Of a DNA stretch of 64,000 nucleotides, positions 52,104-60,922 are shown one piece after another; position 1 is the first letter of the stretch; each line of letters starts with the position of its first letter. The position numbers were made by a program, and so were the translations under genes. The notes under the pieces are model-generated. The model searched no databases. It was not told the DNA's origin and saw only the letters and a list, made by a program, of their open reading frames with translations. Origin of the DNA: CAIKMD01 sp963702925 (GTDB taxonomy: Bacteria > Pseudomonadota > Alphaproteobacteria > ATCC43930 > CGMCC-115725); contig OY969771.1 in the NCBI GenBank assembly GCA_963702925.1, positions 4,464,001 to 4,528,000 of the forward strand. Direction: 5' to 3'.

Positions 52104-52672
52104 GCGCGTTTCCTCTGCTTCGGTTTGAGGCCAGAAAGAGCACGCGAGGTCGCCATATGAATCTCGCGCCGCGAGCCGGGCTCACTGCGAGCGAGATCGA
52201 GTACCGCGAGCCCGACGCCAAGTGCGTGGAGGAGCGCAACCGACCCGGCATCGGCAGCAAGCCCCGAGCGCGCCAAGCCGGCCGCAAGTTCTTTGCGCAC
52301 GGCTTTCGTCAACCGGCGAAACAAATCCCGCAGCGAGGGCTCGCGATCGGCAGCAAGAACGAAGGCCAAAAGCAGCCGCGTTTGCGCCGGCGTCGCTATG
52401 CGGGCCAAATCAGCGGCCAAGGCGGCGGGCTTCTTTTTCTCGCCGCCGAGCGCGCCAGAAAAGCCGGCGATCAGACCTTCGGCAAGACGCGCGGTGACGG
52501 CGGCAACGAGATCGCGACGCGTCGGAAAATAATAGGTGAGATGGCTTTGGCGGATTCGTGCGGCGGCGGCGACGCGCGGTTGGGTAAGGGAGGTCACGCC
52601 GTCGCGTCGAATCACGTCAAGCGCCGCGGCGAGGATGCGCTCGCGAAGATTGTCGCTCGTTTTGGTAGACAT
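52100..52672 (-). CDS. TetR-family transcriptional regulator
   Basis: The 190-residue repressor-type protein has an N-terminal helix-turn-helix (NLRERILAAALDVIRRDGVTSLTQPRVAAAARIRQSHLTYYFPTRRDLV) and a helical ligand domain. ATG 52672 is the right start: the only promoter places transcription start at or next to that A. It is followed by the CocE hydrolase in the same transcript. An 8+8 palindrome over its own start codon is the likely operator. Confidence 0.93.
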   Translation of the reverse strand: MSTKTSDNLRERILAAALDVIRRDGVTSLTQPRVAAAARIRQSHLTYYFPTRRDLVAAVTARLAEGLIAGFSGALGGEKKKPAALAADLARIATPAQTRLLLAFVLAADREPSLRDLFRRLTKAVRKELAAGLARSGLAADAGSVALLHALGVGLAVLDLARSEPGSRREIHMATSRALSGLKPKQRKRA

Positions 52673-52679
52673 ACCAAAA
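52660..52679. promoter_or_regulatory. palindromic operator over the TetR start codon
   Basis: The perfect inverted repeat TTTTGGTA-GACA-TACCAAAA is 20 bases long, the usual size for a TetR-family site. It includes the start codon (52670-52672) and touches the -10 hexamer. Binding there would block RNA polymerase at the start point, giving autorepression of the regulator and the hydrolase. Confidence 0.7.
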
Positions 52680-52708
52680 ATATACCGGCGCCCTGCCTGA
52701 CCGGTCAA
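52679..52708 (-). promoter_or_regulatory. sigma-70-type promoter of the TetR-CocE operon (leaderless)
   Basis: On the minus strand, -35 TTGACC (52703-52708) and -10 TATATT (52679-52684) are separated by 18 bases; each matches the consensus in five of six positions. Start of transcription 7 bases after the -10 box would be at 52672, the A of the ATG. The mRNA would then lack a 5' leader and a Shine-Dalgarno. Confidence 0.7.
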
Positions 52709-52738
52709 GAACGACGGAAATGCATTAGGGAGCGGCGG

Positions 52739-53146
52739 TCAGGGTGCCGCGAAAGCGCCGCAGCTTTCGCGCGTGAGGACGCCGACCGATTGCTGGTGGA
52801 ATTCGCGGCGATAGGCGTCGACCACCGCGTTGATGCGGGCCGCCAGATCGGAATCGGGATCGGCCGCGGCGAGCAGAATCTTGCTCGGTTCGTGGACCAC
52901 ACGGTTCGTGTGTGGATCGAGCCACTGCCCGTCGCCGTCGAACACGGTATAGCCGTCGGGAAACTGCTCGGCGATCACGCGCGCGGCAAAGCCCGACCAT
53001 TCGAGCTCGCTCAGCGGCTCGCGGCCGGGAATATCGCGGCCGAAAAACAGCTCGACCACCATAAGCGGCTGCTCGGAGGGCAGAGGGCAGGAGGCGCGCG
53101 GCTTGGCCGGCAGGCTGCAACCAGCAACCGCACACAACGCCATCAT
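52739..53146 (-). CDS. DUF3574 family lipoprotein-like protein
   Basis: The 135-residue protein has the DUF3574 core: LFFGRDIPG, LSELEWSGFAARVIAEQFPDGYTVFDGDGQWLDPHTNRVVHEPSKILL, and a final IDAYRREFHQQSVGVL-like helix. The N-terminus has a lipobox, CAVAGCSL, suggesting a lipid-anchored periplasmic protein. ATG 53146 gives a short signal without a positive charge. An earlier start (TSIFRTALMM, possibly CTG) just after the LLM stop would fit better, so the start is uncertain. Confidence 0.8.
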   Translation of the reverse strand: MMALCAVAGCSLPAKPRASCPLPSEQPLMVVELFFGRDIPGREPLSELEWSGFAARVIAEQFPDGYTVFDGDGQWLDPHTNRVVHEPSKILLAAADPDSDLAARINAVVDAYRREFHQQSVGVLTRESCGAFAAP

Positions 53147-53169
53147 CAATGCGGTACGGAAAATGGAAG

Positions 53170-54186
53170 TCAGGCCGCTGTCACCGGGCTCTTGAAGGCT
53201 GGCATGACTTCCTTGGCGAAGCTGCGCAAAGTTTCGATCGAGCCGGACGGATCGACCAGCAAGATATGCTCGACGCCGCCGGCTTCGAGCTTCTTCAGGC
53301 GCGCGACGATTTGGTCCGGCGTTCCGAGCAGCGGCGCATCGTCGAATTCGATGGGCGGACCGACATAGTCCTTGAGATTGGCGTAACGGTCGGCGCCGCG
53401 GCCGCGCGCAAGCGTGCCGATATTCTTGAGCATGCCCATGCGCACGGCGAGCGCCTGTTGCCGCTCGGCTTCGTTGCGCACCAATTGCAGGCCGCGCGTG
53501 GTGCCGACCATCAGCGGGTTGTAAGCGCGCCCGGCCTTCAGGCATTCCGCGCGGAACATCGCCACCCGCTCGATCGTCAGGTCGCAAGGCGCGATTTGGT
53601 CGAGCAGCAAATTGTAACCCTCGCGCGCGGCGCGGCGGATCGATTCCTCGCTGCCCGCGCCGAGCCAGAAGGGCGGGTGCGGCCGTTGCACCGTTGCCGG
53701 CTCGACCACAATGTTGTCGTAATGCCAGCGCTTGCCGTGATGCGAGAAACGGCCTTCGCTGCTCCAGGCCTTGCGGATGACCTCCATTGCCTCGTCGAAG
53801 CGCTCGGTCGCTTCTTCCATCGGCACGCAAAAGCCGCTGAACTCGACGTCGCGATAACCTTTGCCGACGCCGAATTCAAGCCGGCCATTGGAGAGGAGAT
53901 CGACGGTCGCGGCGGCTTCGGCTACCAGCACAGGATTGTGCCAGGGAAGCACGACGACCGCGGTACCGAGCCGTATGCGTTTGGTGCAAGCGGCGAGATA
54001 GCTGAGAAGCCCGAGCGAGGCCGAAACCTGACCGACGCCGGTGAAATGGTGCTCGACCAGGAAGACACTGTGATAGCCGAGCTCTTCGGCCTCGCGCACA
54101 TAGGCGATATATTCGCGGTAGCCCTGGCTGTCGCCGAGCGGACCTTCTCCCTTTGACCGTGCGCCGCCGAAGAGACCGAACTGCAT
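53170..54186 (-). CDS. LLM-class flavin-dependent oxidoreductase
   Basis: The 338-residue luciferase-like protein shows MQFGLFGGARSKGEG, YHSVFLVEHHFTGVGQ, RLGTAVVVLPWHNPVLVAEAAATVDLLSNGRLEFGVGKGY and the C-terminal LLGTPDQIVARLKKLEAGGVEHILL. FMN-dependent oxygenation of an unknown substrate is likely. It is not closely similar to the LLM protein at 33-34 kb, so the two are not a recent duplication. It runs into the DUF3574 gene. Confidence 0.9.
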   Translation of the reverse strand: MQFGLFGGARSKGEGPLGDSQGYREYIAYVREAEELGYHSVFLVEHHFTGVGQVSASLGLLSYLAACTKRIRLGTAVVVLPWHNPVLVAEAAATVDLLSNGRLEFGVGKGYRDVEFSGFCVPMEEATERFDEAMEVIRKAWSSEGRFSHHGKRWHYDNIVVEPATVQRPHPPFWLGAGSEESIRRAAREGYNLLLDQIAPCDLTIERVAMFRAECLKAGRAYNPLMVGTTRGLQLVRNEAERQQALAVRMGMLKNIGTLARGRGADRYANLKDYVGPPIEFDDAPLLGTPDQIVARLKKLEAGGVEHILLVDPSGSIETLRSFAKEVMPAFKSPVTAA

Positions 54187-54247
54187 GGCGCCAGCTTAAG
54201 CGAGAGGGGCGGGGCGATACAACCTCGGCGTTCGGGCGCCGGAGGGT

Positions 54248-54739
54248 TTACCCTGAGGTGGCTTCGAGCAGTAAGCGCAGCGCGTGTTCGACCGCCGCGT
54301 GCCGGATCGCCGCGCGGTCGCCCGCGAACATCTGCTGCTCGCTGCGCAAGGGACCGCCACGGCGTGCAAGCCCGAAATAGACCAGCCCGACCGGCTTTGC
54401 CGGCGTGCCGCCACCGGGACCGGCAATGCCTGTGACCGAAACCGCAAGATCGACGGGCGAGAGCGCGAGCGCGCCCGCCGCCATCGCTTCGGCGACTTCG
54501 GCGCTCACGGCGCCAAGCCGTGCGATGAGCGCAGTCGGAACGCCGAGCAACTCGGTTTTTGCGCGATTGGAATAGGTGACGTAGCCGCGCTCGACCACGT
54601 CCGACGAGCCTGCGATATCGGTCAGCGCCGCTGCGATCATGCCGCCCGTGCAGGATTCCGCGGTCGCGAGCATCCGCTTCTTCGCGCGGCAGCGCGCCAG
54701 CACGCGTTCGGCGAGGTCGCGGATGACGTCATCGCTCAA
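54248..54739 (-). CDS. CinA-family nicotinamide-nucleotide amidohydrolase
   Basis: The 163-residue protein equals the C-terminal domain of CinA (PncC): ATAESCTGGMIAAALTDIAGSS, VTYSNRAKTELLGV, VDLAVSVTGIAGPGGGTPAKPVGLVYFG. The active-site S-C-T-G-G is intact. It deamidates NMN to nicotinate mononucleotide. The start is TTG 54739 behind GGGAGA; no ATG in this frame is suitable. It overlaps the pgpA end by 11 bases. Confidence 0.92.
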   Translation of the reverse strand: MSDDVIRDLAERVLARCRAKKRMLATAESCTGGMIAAALTDIAGSSDVVERGYVTYSNRAKTELLGVPTALIARLGAVSAEVAEAMAAGALALSPVDLAVSVTGIAGPGGGTPAKPVGLVYFGLARRGGPLRSEQQMFAGDRAAIRHAAVEHALRLLLEATSG

Positions 54740-55184
54740 GGAGAAATCTCCCGATCTCGAGCACGATCATCGCATAGATCGCGGCCAGGACGTCGTCCAC
54801 CATAATTCCGAATCCGCCGCCAAACCGGCGCTCAGCCCAGCGCACCGGCCACGGTTTCCAAATATCGAACAAGCGGAACAGCAGAAACCCTGCGCCATAG
54901 GCGACGAGGCTGAGCGGCGCGACCAACAAGGTCAGCCATTGGCCGGCCACCTCATCGACCACGATCCAGCCCGGATCCTCCGCACCTGCCTCGCTCGCCG
55001 CCCAGCCTGCGGCCCAACAGCCGAGGGCGAAAACGATGACAATGGCGATGGCCAAACCATATGTGCCGGCAATGGCGGTAATCGCCCAAGCCAGCGGCAG
55101 GGCCGCGAGCGCACCCCAGCTTCCCGGCATCCAAGGCAGCCGGCCGCAACCGAACCAAGTGGCGATAAGCATGGCCCAACGCAT
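54729..55184 (-). CDS. pgpA: phosphatidylglycerophosphatase A
   Basis: The 151-residue membrane enzyme removes phosphate from phosphatidylglycerol phosphate. It has ATWFGCGRLPWMPGSWGALAALPLAW, the metal-binding DPGWIVVDEVAGQWLTL, and LFRLFDIWKPWPVRWAERRFGGGFGIMVDDVLAAIYA. All are family signatures. The start at ATG 55184 is 11 bases after the ispDF stop. In Alphaproteobacteria ispDF-pgpA-cinA is a common order. Confidence 0.94.
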   Translation of the reverse strand: MRWAMLIATWFGCGRLPWMPGSWGALAALPLAWAITAIAGTYGLAIAIVIVFALGCWAAGWAASEAGAEDPGWIVVDEVAGQWLTLLVAPLSLVAYGAGFLLFRLFDIWKPWPVRWAERRFGGGFGIMVDDVLAAIYAMIVLEIGRFLLER

Positions 55185-55195
55185 CTCGCGCGTTC

Positions 55196-56347
55196 TCAGG
55201 ACGGCAAGCGCAACGTCGCCACTGCCTGCGCGGCCATGCCTTCGCCGCGGCCGGTAAAGCCCAGCTTTTCGGTCGTCGTCGCTTTGACGCTGACCCGGCT
55301 GGGCGCAAGGCCAAGAATTTCCGCGACGCGCGCGACCATCGCCGCGCGATGCGGCCCGATGCGCGGTTGCTCGCAAATCACCGTGATGTCGACATGGATG
55401 ATGCTGCCGCGCGCCTGCTGCACTAGTTCGGCGGCATGACGCAAAAAGAGATGCGATGGGGCGTTGCGCCAGCGCTCATCGCTCGGCGGAAAATGCATGC
55501 CGATATCGCCGGCGCCGAGCGCGCCGAGGATCGCATCGGTCAAGGCGTGAAGCCCGACATCGGCATCGGAGTGCCCGACAAGCCCGCGATCATGCGGAAC
55601 CTGCACGCCGCACAGCCAGATGTGGTCGCCCGGACCGAAAGCATGGACATCGAAGCCCTGGCCGGTGCGATAGTCGCCGCCGGCCGCGATCAGACGTTCG
55701 GCATGGGAAAAATCCTCGGGACGCGTGACTTTCAAATTATCCTCGCTGCCGGCGACAAGACGGACGGCAAGCCCCGCGCGCTCGGCCACGGCGGCATCGT
55801 CGGATAGTTCCTCGCCGCTGGCGGCGCGATGCGCCGCGAGAATGGCGCAATAATGAAACCCTTGCGGCGTCTGCGCACGATAGAGAGCCGTACGATCGAG
55901 CGTCGCGACGATCACGCCGTCGGCGCCGCGCTTCACCGTGTCGCTCACCGGCAAGGCCGGAATGGCGCCAGGCGCCGCGTTGAGCGCTGCCAGGACGCGG
56001 TCGATCACGCCGCGATCGACGAAAGGACGCGCGGCGTCGTGAATTAGCACGCGCTCCGGTGCCCACTCGGCCAGGCTCTCCAGGCCGAGACGCACCGAAT
56101 CCTGGCGTGCGGCACCGCCCGCCACCGGCGGCAAGAGCGTTAGCCCGGATACCGCTTCCTCATAGAGATCGCGATCCTCAGGGTGGAACACCACGCGCGC
56201 ATGGGCGATGCCGGGATGCGCCGCAAGCGTCTCAAGGGAGTAGCGCAATAACGCGCGGCCGGCGAGCAGCTGATACTGCTTCGGCCGCGCGCCGCCGAGC
56301 CGCGTGCCGCGCCCGGCCGCGACCACCAAGGCAATGCAAGAAGACAT
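55196..56347 (-). CDS. ispDF: bifunctional IspD/IspF of the MEP isoprenoid pathway
   Basis: The 383-residue fusion carries out the cytidylyltransferase step (IspD, residues 1-225: IALVVAAGRGTRLGGARPKQYQLLAGRALLRYSLE, VLIHDAARPFV) and the cyclisation to MEcPP (IspF, residues 228-383: RTGQGFDVHAFGPGDHIWLCGVQVPHDRGLVGHSDADVGLHALTDAILGALGAGDIGMHFPPSD). The Asp-x-His zinc motif is present. The fusion is typical of Alphaproteobacteria. Confidence 0.97.
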   Translation of the reverse strand: MSSCIALVVAAGRGTRLGGARPKQYQLLAGRALLRYSLETLAAHPGIAHARVVFHPEDRDLYEEAVSGLTLLPPVAGGAARQDSVRLGLESLAEWAPERVLIHDAARPFVDRGVIDRVLAALNAAPGAIPALPVSDTVKRGADGVIVATLDRTALYRAQTPQGFHYCAILAAHRAASGEELSDDAAVAERAGLAVRLVAGSEDNLKVTRPEDFSHAERLIAAGGDYRTGQGFDVHAFGPGDHIWLCGVQVPHDRGLVGHSDADVGLHALTDAILGALGAGDIGMHFPPSDERWRNAPSHLFLRHAAELVQQARGSIIHVDITVICEQPRIGPHRAAMVARVAEILGLAPSRVSVKATTTEKLGFTGRGEGMAAQAVATLRLPS

Positions 56348-56424
56348 GCGGTGAAGCTAGTCCAAGGACGGGTTGCTTGCCAACCAGACATGGCTACCCT
56401 ATGTCGGATGACCGGGAGATTTCG

Positions 56425-57240
56425 ATGTCGATGAGCCTGACGCTCAACCTCACCGCCTTGGCAGCGTTGCTGCCGGCTGCGCTCGTGCGTTGGCGGACGA
56501 ATGATGGGCGCGACGCGCTGTTTTACGCCGTGCTTGTGCTCGCCGCGATCGGCCCGCTTGCCTGGTCGGCAGCACAGCTTGGCGGCGCATGGCATACCGG
56601 TTTCGCTATTTCGCTCTGGGTGACGATTGCCGCGACCATGGTGCTGTTTCTCTGCCTCGCGGCGGCCACGCGGCAGGCCTGGCGGCTGACGCCGTTGCTT
56701 GTGCCTTACCTGCTGGTGCTGGGCGTGCTTGCCACGATCTGGCAACGCGCCCCGGAACAGCCGATAGCCGAGACGCTGCCCGCTGGATGGCTCGACGCCC
56801 ACATCGTCTTCGCCGTGGTGACCTACGGGCTGATCACCCTGGCCGCGGTGGCGAGTGCCGCAGTCTTCCTCCAAGAGCGCGCTTTGAAGACCAAGCGGCC
56901 GACACCGCTGACGCGTCTGCTGCCCGCCGTCGCCGATAGCGAAGCGCTCGAGATCAGACTGCTCTACGCGGCCGAGTCGGTTCTGGCCCTTGGCGTCGTC
57001 ACGGGCATCGTCATGCAGCGCTTTGCCGGAACGGCATCTTTCGCAATCGACAACAAGACCATGTTCTCGCTCGCGGCCTTTGCCATCATCGCCACGCTGC
57101 TGGTGGCCCGCAGGATTAGCGGTTTGCGGGGACGACGCGTGGCGCGCTGGGCGCTCTTGGCGTATCTGCTGCTCACCCTTGCTTACCCAGGTATCAAATT
57201 TGTGACAGATGTTCTGGTCGGGGTGCGCTCCGTCGCGTAA
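56425..57240 (+). CDS. CcsA/HemX-like cytochrome c biogenesis membrane protein
   Basis: The 271-residue protein has eight membrane helices. The C-terminal half resembles the cytochrome c assembly family: DAHIVFAVVTYGLITLAAVASAAVFLQERALK, AAESVLALGVVTGIVMQRFAG, NKTMFSLAAFAIIATLLVAR. It lacks the tryptophan-rich haem-binding loop of true CcmC/CcmF/CcsA, so it is closer to HemX/YpjD, whose role in haem biogenesis is indirect. ATG 56425 follows GGGAG at 6 bases; ATG 56401 would add eight residues. Confidence 0.85.
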   Translation: MSMSLTLNLTALAALLPAALVRWRTNDGRDALFYAVLVLAAIGPLAWSAAQLGGAWHTGFAISLWVTIAATMVLFLCLAAATRQAWRLTPLLVPYLLVLGVLATIWQRAPEQPIAETLPAGWLDAHIVFAVVTYGLITLAAVASAAVFLQERALKTKRPTPLTRLLPAVADSEALEIRLLYAAESVLALGVVTGIVMQRFAGTASFAIDNKTMFSLAAFAIIATLLVARRISGLRGRRVARWALLAYLLLTLAYPGIKFVTDVLVGVRSVA

Positions 57241-57282
57241 GTAATGGCCCAAGCATCGAAATTTGCCGCGCGCGGATTTCCG

Positions 57283-57310
57283 TTGCATTCATTGTGCAGT
57301 GCGGTATGAT
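57283..57310 (+). promoter_or_regulatory. possible promoter of the dusB-ntr operon
   Basis: TTGCAT (57283-57288) and TATGAT (57305-57310) are separated by 16 bases, about 39 bases before the dusB ATG. The -10 matches the consensus in five of six positions; the -35 is weak. It lies in the only gap before the operon, so a promoter is expected here. Confidence 0.4.
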
Positions 57311-57348
57311 ATGCTCAAATAGTGGGCAATGGGGTAAATGCACATAAT

Positions 57349-58332
57349 ATGAGCATTGATCTCGGCGATATTCGGTTGGCTGACGCCGTCTTTCTGGCGC
57401 CGATGTCGGGCGTGACCGATCTGCCTTTTCGTCGACTGGTCAAACGCCATGGCGCCGGCTTGGTTGTCTCCGAAATGATCGCCAGCGAGGCGATGATTCG
57501 CGAAACCCGGCAATCCATGACCATGGCCAAGAATTGTCCGGAAGAGCAGCCCATGGCGGTGCAGCTGGCCGGCTGCGAGCCTCAGGTGATGGCGGAAGCC
57601 GCGCGCCTCAATGCCGATCGCGGCGCCGCCATTATCGACATCAATTTCGGCTGCCCGGTGAAGAAAGTGGTGAACGGCCAAGCCGGCTCCGCCTTGATGC
57701 GCGAGGAGGGACTTGCCGCGCGCATTCTCGAGGCCGTGGTGAAGACGGTGAACCTGCCGGTGACGCTGAAGATGCGCACCGGTTGGGACGACCGGAACCG
57801 CAATGCGCCCAAGCTCGCGCGCGTCGCCGAGGAATGCGGCATTCGCATGATCTCGATCCATGGCCGCACGCGCTGCCAATTCTATGACGGCCAGGCCGAT
57901 TGGGATTTCATCCGCACCGTGAAAGAGGCGGTGCGGATCCCGGTGATTGCCAATGGCGACATCACGAGTCTCGACGATGCTCGGGATGCGCTCGCTCGCT
58001 CCCATGCCGACGGGTTGATGATCGGGCGCGGCAGCTATGGCCGGCCGTGGTTCGTCCAGCAAGTGATCCACTTCCTTAAGACCGGGACGCGCTTGCCCGA
58101 TCCTTCGCTGTGCCAACAGCTCGACATCGTGCTCGGCCATTACGACGACATGCTTGTCCATTACGGCGCCGTTATCGGCACGCGCATCGCGCGCAAGCAT
58201 CTCGGCTGGTATTCGAAAGGGCTTTACGGCTCCTCCGAATTTCGCGCTGCGGTCAATCGCTGCGACGATCCCAAGGCGGTCACGGCGCTGATTCGCGCGT
58301 TCTACACTCCTTTGATCGCGGAAGCGGCGTAG
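57349..58332 (+). CDS. dusB: tRNA-dihydrouridine synthase DusB
   Basis: The 327-residue flavoenzyme reduces uridine in the D loop of tRNA. It has FLAPMSGVTDLPFRRLVKRHGAGLVVSEMI, QLAGCEPQVMAEAARL, DINFGCPVKKVVNGQAGSALM with the catalytic Cys, SIHGRTRCQFYDGQADWDFI, and IPVIANGDI. The start ATG 57349 (MSIDLGDIRLADAV) is preferred. In Alphaproteobacteria it is called nifR3 and heads the ntrBC operon, as here. Confidence 0.96.
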   Translation: MSIDLGDIRLADAVFLAPMSGVTDLPFRRLVKRHGAGLVVSEMIASEAMIRETRQSMTMAKNCPEEQPMAVQLAGCEPQVMAEAARLNADRGAAIIDINFGCPVKKVVNGQAGSALMREEGLAARILEAVVKTVNLPVTLKMRTGWDDRNRNAPKLARVAEECGIRMISIHGRTRCQFYDGQADWDFIRTVKEAVRIPVIANGDITSLDDARDALARSHADGLMIGRGSYGRPWFVQQVIHFLKTGTRLPDPSLCQQLDIVLGHYDDMLVHYGAVIGTRIARKHLGWYSKGLYGSSEFRAAVNRCDDPKAVTALIRAFYTPLIAEAA

Positions 58333-58336
58333 CGCG

Positions 58337-59473
58337 ATGACAGCACGAGGCAGCGTCATCCGCAGATTGCCGCCGGAAGTGGCGATCGAAGCGCGCGCCG
58401 TGCTTGCCGCTTTGCCCGATCCCGTTCTGGTTATCGACGCGACCGATCAGCTGCGCTACGCCAATACGGCGGCCGAGGAATTCTTCGACCTCGGCGCGAC
58501 CACGTTGATGAGTTTGCCGCTCTCCGAGCTTCTCCCTGCAGACAGCCCGGTTTTCGGCTTGATCGAATCAGTGCGGCGGACCGGCGCCAGCGTTTCGGAA
58601 TATGGCGTCGGTGTCGATACGCCGCGGCTTGGTCCAAGGCTGTTGACCGTTCAAGCCGTACCGCTCGGCGACGAGCGCGGCTTCGTCATCGTCACGCTGC
58701 AGGGCCGCTCGATCGCCGACAAGATCGACCGGCAACTTACCCACCGCAATGCCGCGCGCTCGGTTACGGCCATGGCGGCGATGCTTGCGCATGAAGTGAA
58801 GAACCCCCTTTCGGGCATACGCGGCGCGGCGCAGCTGCTTGAGGAAAACGCCGGAACCGCCGATCGCGAGCTGACGCGACTGATCTGCGACGAGGCTGAC
58901 CGTATCTGCGCGCTGGTCGATCGCATGGACGTGTTCTCGGACCGGCGCCCCTTGGAACGCGCGCCGGTGAATATTCACGAGGTGCTCGAACGCGTGCGCC
59001 GCGCCGCGCAATCTGGATTTGCCCGCAACATTCGCTTCATCGAGGAATACGATCCATCGTTGCCGCCGGTGCATGGCAATCGCGATCTGCTGATCCAGGC
59101 TTTTCTCAACCTGGTCAAGAACGCGGCCGAGGCCGCGCCATCGCAAGGCGGCGAGATCGTGCTCTCGACCGCGTTCCAGCACGGCATCCGGCTTGCCGTG
59201 GCGGGCAGCGACAGCCGCGTGCATCTGCCCTTGGTGGTTTCGGTGACCGACAATGGCGACGGCATCCCCGAGGATCTACGCCCGCATCTTTTCGACCCCT
59301 TCGTGTCGACCAAGCACAATGGCAGCGGGCTCGGGCTCGCGCTGGTCGCCAAGGTCGTCGGTGATCATGGCGGCGTGATCGAATTCGAGAGCCAGCCGCG
59401 CCGCACCGTGTTCCGCGTTTATCTGCCGGTCGCCGCGCGCGGCGACGCGCCACCACGTAAACCTTCGCCATGA
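58337..59473 (+). CDS. ntrB: nitrogen regulation histidine kinase NtrB
   Basis: The 378-residue cytosolic sensor kinase/phosphatase controls NtrC according to PII status. It has a PAS domain (about 25-130: ALPDPVLVIDATDQLRYANTAAEEFF), H box MLAHEVKNPLSGIRGAAQLLEE, N box FLNLVKNAAEA, G1 VTDNGDGIPEDLRPHLFDPF and G2 NGSGLGLALVAKVVGDHGG. It starts 4 bases after dusB and overlaps ntrC by ATGA. Confidence 0.96.
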   Translation: MTARGSVIRRLPPEVAIEARAVLAALPDPVLVIDATDQLRYANTAAEEFFDLGATTLMSLPLSELLPADSPVFGLIESVRRTGASVSEYGVGVDTPRLGPRLLTVQAVPLGDERGFVIVTLQGRSIADKIDRQLTHRNAARSVTAMAAMLAHEVKNPLSGIRGAAQLLEENAGTADRELTRLICDEADRICALVDRMDVFSDRRPLERAPVNIHEVLERVRRAAQSGFARNIRFIEEYDPSLPPVHGNRDLLIQAFLNLVKNAAEAAPSQGGEIVLSTAFQHGIRLAVAGSDSRVHLPLVVSVTDNGDGIPEDLRPHLFDPFVSTKHNGSGLGLALVAKVVGDHGGVIEFESQPRRTVFRVYLPVAARGDAPPRKPSP

Positions 59474-60918
59474 GCACGCCAGCCACCATTCTCGTTGCCG
59501 ACGACGATCGCGCTATTCGCACGGTGTTGGGCCAGGCCTTGAGCCGGCTCGGCCACGACGTGCGCACGACCAGCAATGCTGCGACTCTGTGGCGCTGGGT
59601 GTCCGACGGGGAGGGCGATCTCGTCATTACCGACGTGGTGATGCCCGACGAGAACGGCCTGGATCTCGTCCCGCGCATCAAGAAGCTCCGGCCCGAGCTG
59701 CGCATCATCGTCATGAGCGCGCAAAACACGCTGCTGACGGCGGTGAAGGCCACCGAACGCGGCGCGTTCGAGTATCTGCCGAAACCCTTCGACCTGCGCG
59801 AGCTGGTCAATGTCGTCGAGCGCGCCTTGACCGTGCCGCACGGCATCGCCGCGCAAACGACCGACGCCGAAGACGATGCCGACCAGCTGCCGCTAATCGG
59901 CCGCTCCCCGGCGATGCAGGAAATCTACCGCGTGCTGGCGCGGCTGATGGGCACGGACCTCACCGTGATGATCACAGGCGAAAGCGGCACCGGCAAGGAA
60001 CTGGTCGCGCGCGCGCTCCATGATTACGGCAAGCGCCGCGCTGGGCCGTTTGTCGCCATCAACATGGCGGCGATACCGCGCGAGCTGATCGAAAGCGAGC
60101 TGTTCGGCCACGAGAAAGGCTCGTTCACCGGCGCCATGGCGCGCGGCGTCGGCCGCTTCGAGCAGGCGCAAGGCGGCACGCTTTTCCTCGACGAGATCGG
60201 CGACATGCCGCTCGAAGCGCAAACCCGGCTGCTGCGCGTGCTGCAGCAGGGTGAGTACACGACCGTCGGCGGACGCACGCCGATTCGCGCCGATGTCCGG
60301 ATCATCGCAGCGACACATCGCGATCTGCGCCAGCTCATTCGCCAGGGCCTGTTCCGCGAGGACCTGTTCTACCGCCTGAACGTGGTGCCGATTCGCCTGC
60401 CGCCATTGCGCGAGCGGACCGAGGACATCCCGGCGCTGGTGCGTCATTTCTTCACGCAGGCGGCGAGCGAAGGCTTGCCGGCAAAGTCGCTCGACCAGGC
60501 CGCGATGGACCGGCTCAAGAACTATCGCTGGCCTGGCAATGTGCGCGAGCTCGAAAATCTCGTCCGCCGCCTGGCCGCGCTCTATTCCCAGGAAGTCATC
60601 GGCGTGGACGCGATCGAGGGCGAGCTCTCCGAGGCCACCCCGGCGCAAGTCGTGACCGAGGCGAACGGCGAGGAGAGCCTCAGCTCTGCCGCCGAGCGCC
60701 ATCTGCGCGACTATTTTGCAGCGCACAAAGGCGGCTTGCCGCCTTCGGGGCTCTACGATCGTGTCCTGCGCGAGATCGAACGTCCGCTTATCCAGCTGAG
60801 TTTGAGCGCCACGCGCGGCAACCAGCTCAAGGCGGCTCAGCTCCTGGGCCTCAATCGCAACACATTGCGCAAAAAAGTGCGCGAATTGGACATCGATGTC
60901 GCTCGCGGCCTAAAATGA
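59470..60918 (+). CDS. ntrC: nitrogen regulation sigma-54 activator NtrC
   Basis: The 482-residue response regulator turns on nitrogen-assimilation genes with sigma-54 RNA polymerase. Receiver domain residues 1-122 include VADDDRAIRT and DLVITDVVMPDENG. The AAA+ domain (145-375) has Walker A GESGTGKE, the sigma-54 contact loop reading GSFTGA rather than the common GAFTGA, and GGTLFLDEIGDMP. The C-terminal Fis-type HTH is KAAQLLGLNRNTLRKKVRELD. The Ala to Ser change in the loop is seen in some active relatives. Confidence 0.97.
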   Translation: MSTPATILVADDDRAIRTVLGQALSRLGHDVRTTSNAATLWRWVSDGEGDLVITDVVMPDENGLDLVPRIKKLRPELRIIVMSAQNTLLTAVKATERGAFEYLPKPFDLRELVNVVERALTVPHGIAAQTTDAEDDADQLPLIGRSPAMQEIYRVLARLMGTDLTVMITGESGTGKELVARALHDYGKRRAGPFVAINMAAIPRELIESELFGHEKGSFTGAMARGVGRFEQAQGGTLFLDEIGDMPLEAQTRLLRVLQQGEYTTVGGRTPIRADVRIIAATHRDLRQLIRQGLFREDLFYRLNVVPIRLPPLRERTEDIPALVRHFFTQAASEGLPAKSLDQAAMDRLKNYRWPGNVRELENLVRRLAALYSQEVIGVDAIEGELSEATPAQVVTEANGEESLSSAAERHLRDYFAAHKGGLPPSGLYDRVLREIERPLIQLSLSATRGNQLKAAQLLGLNRNTLRKKVRELDIDVARGLK

Positions 60919-60922
60919 GGCC

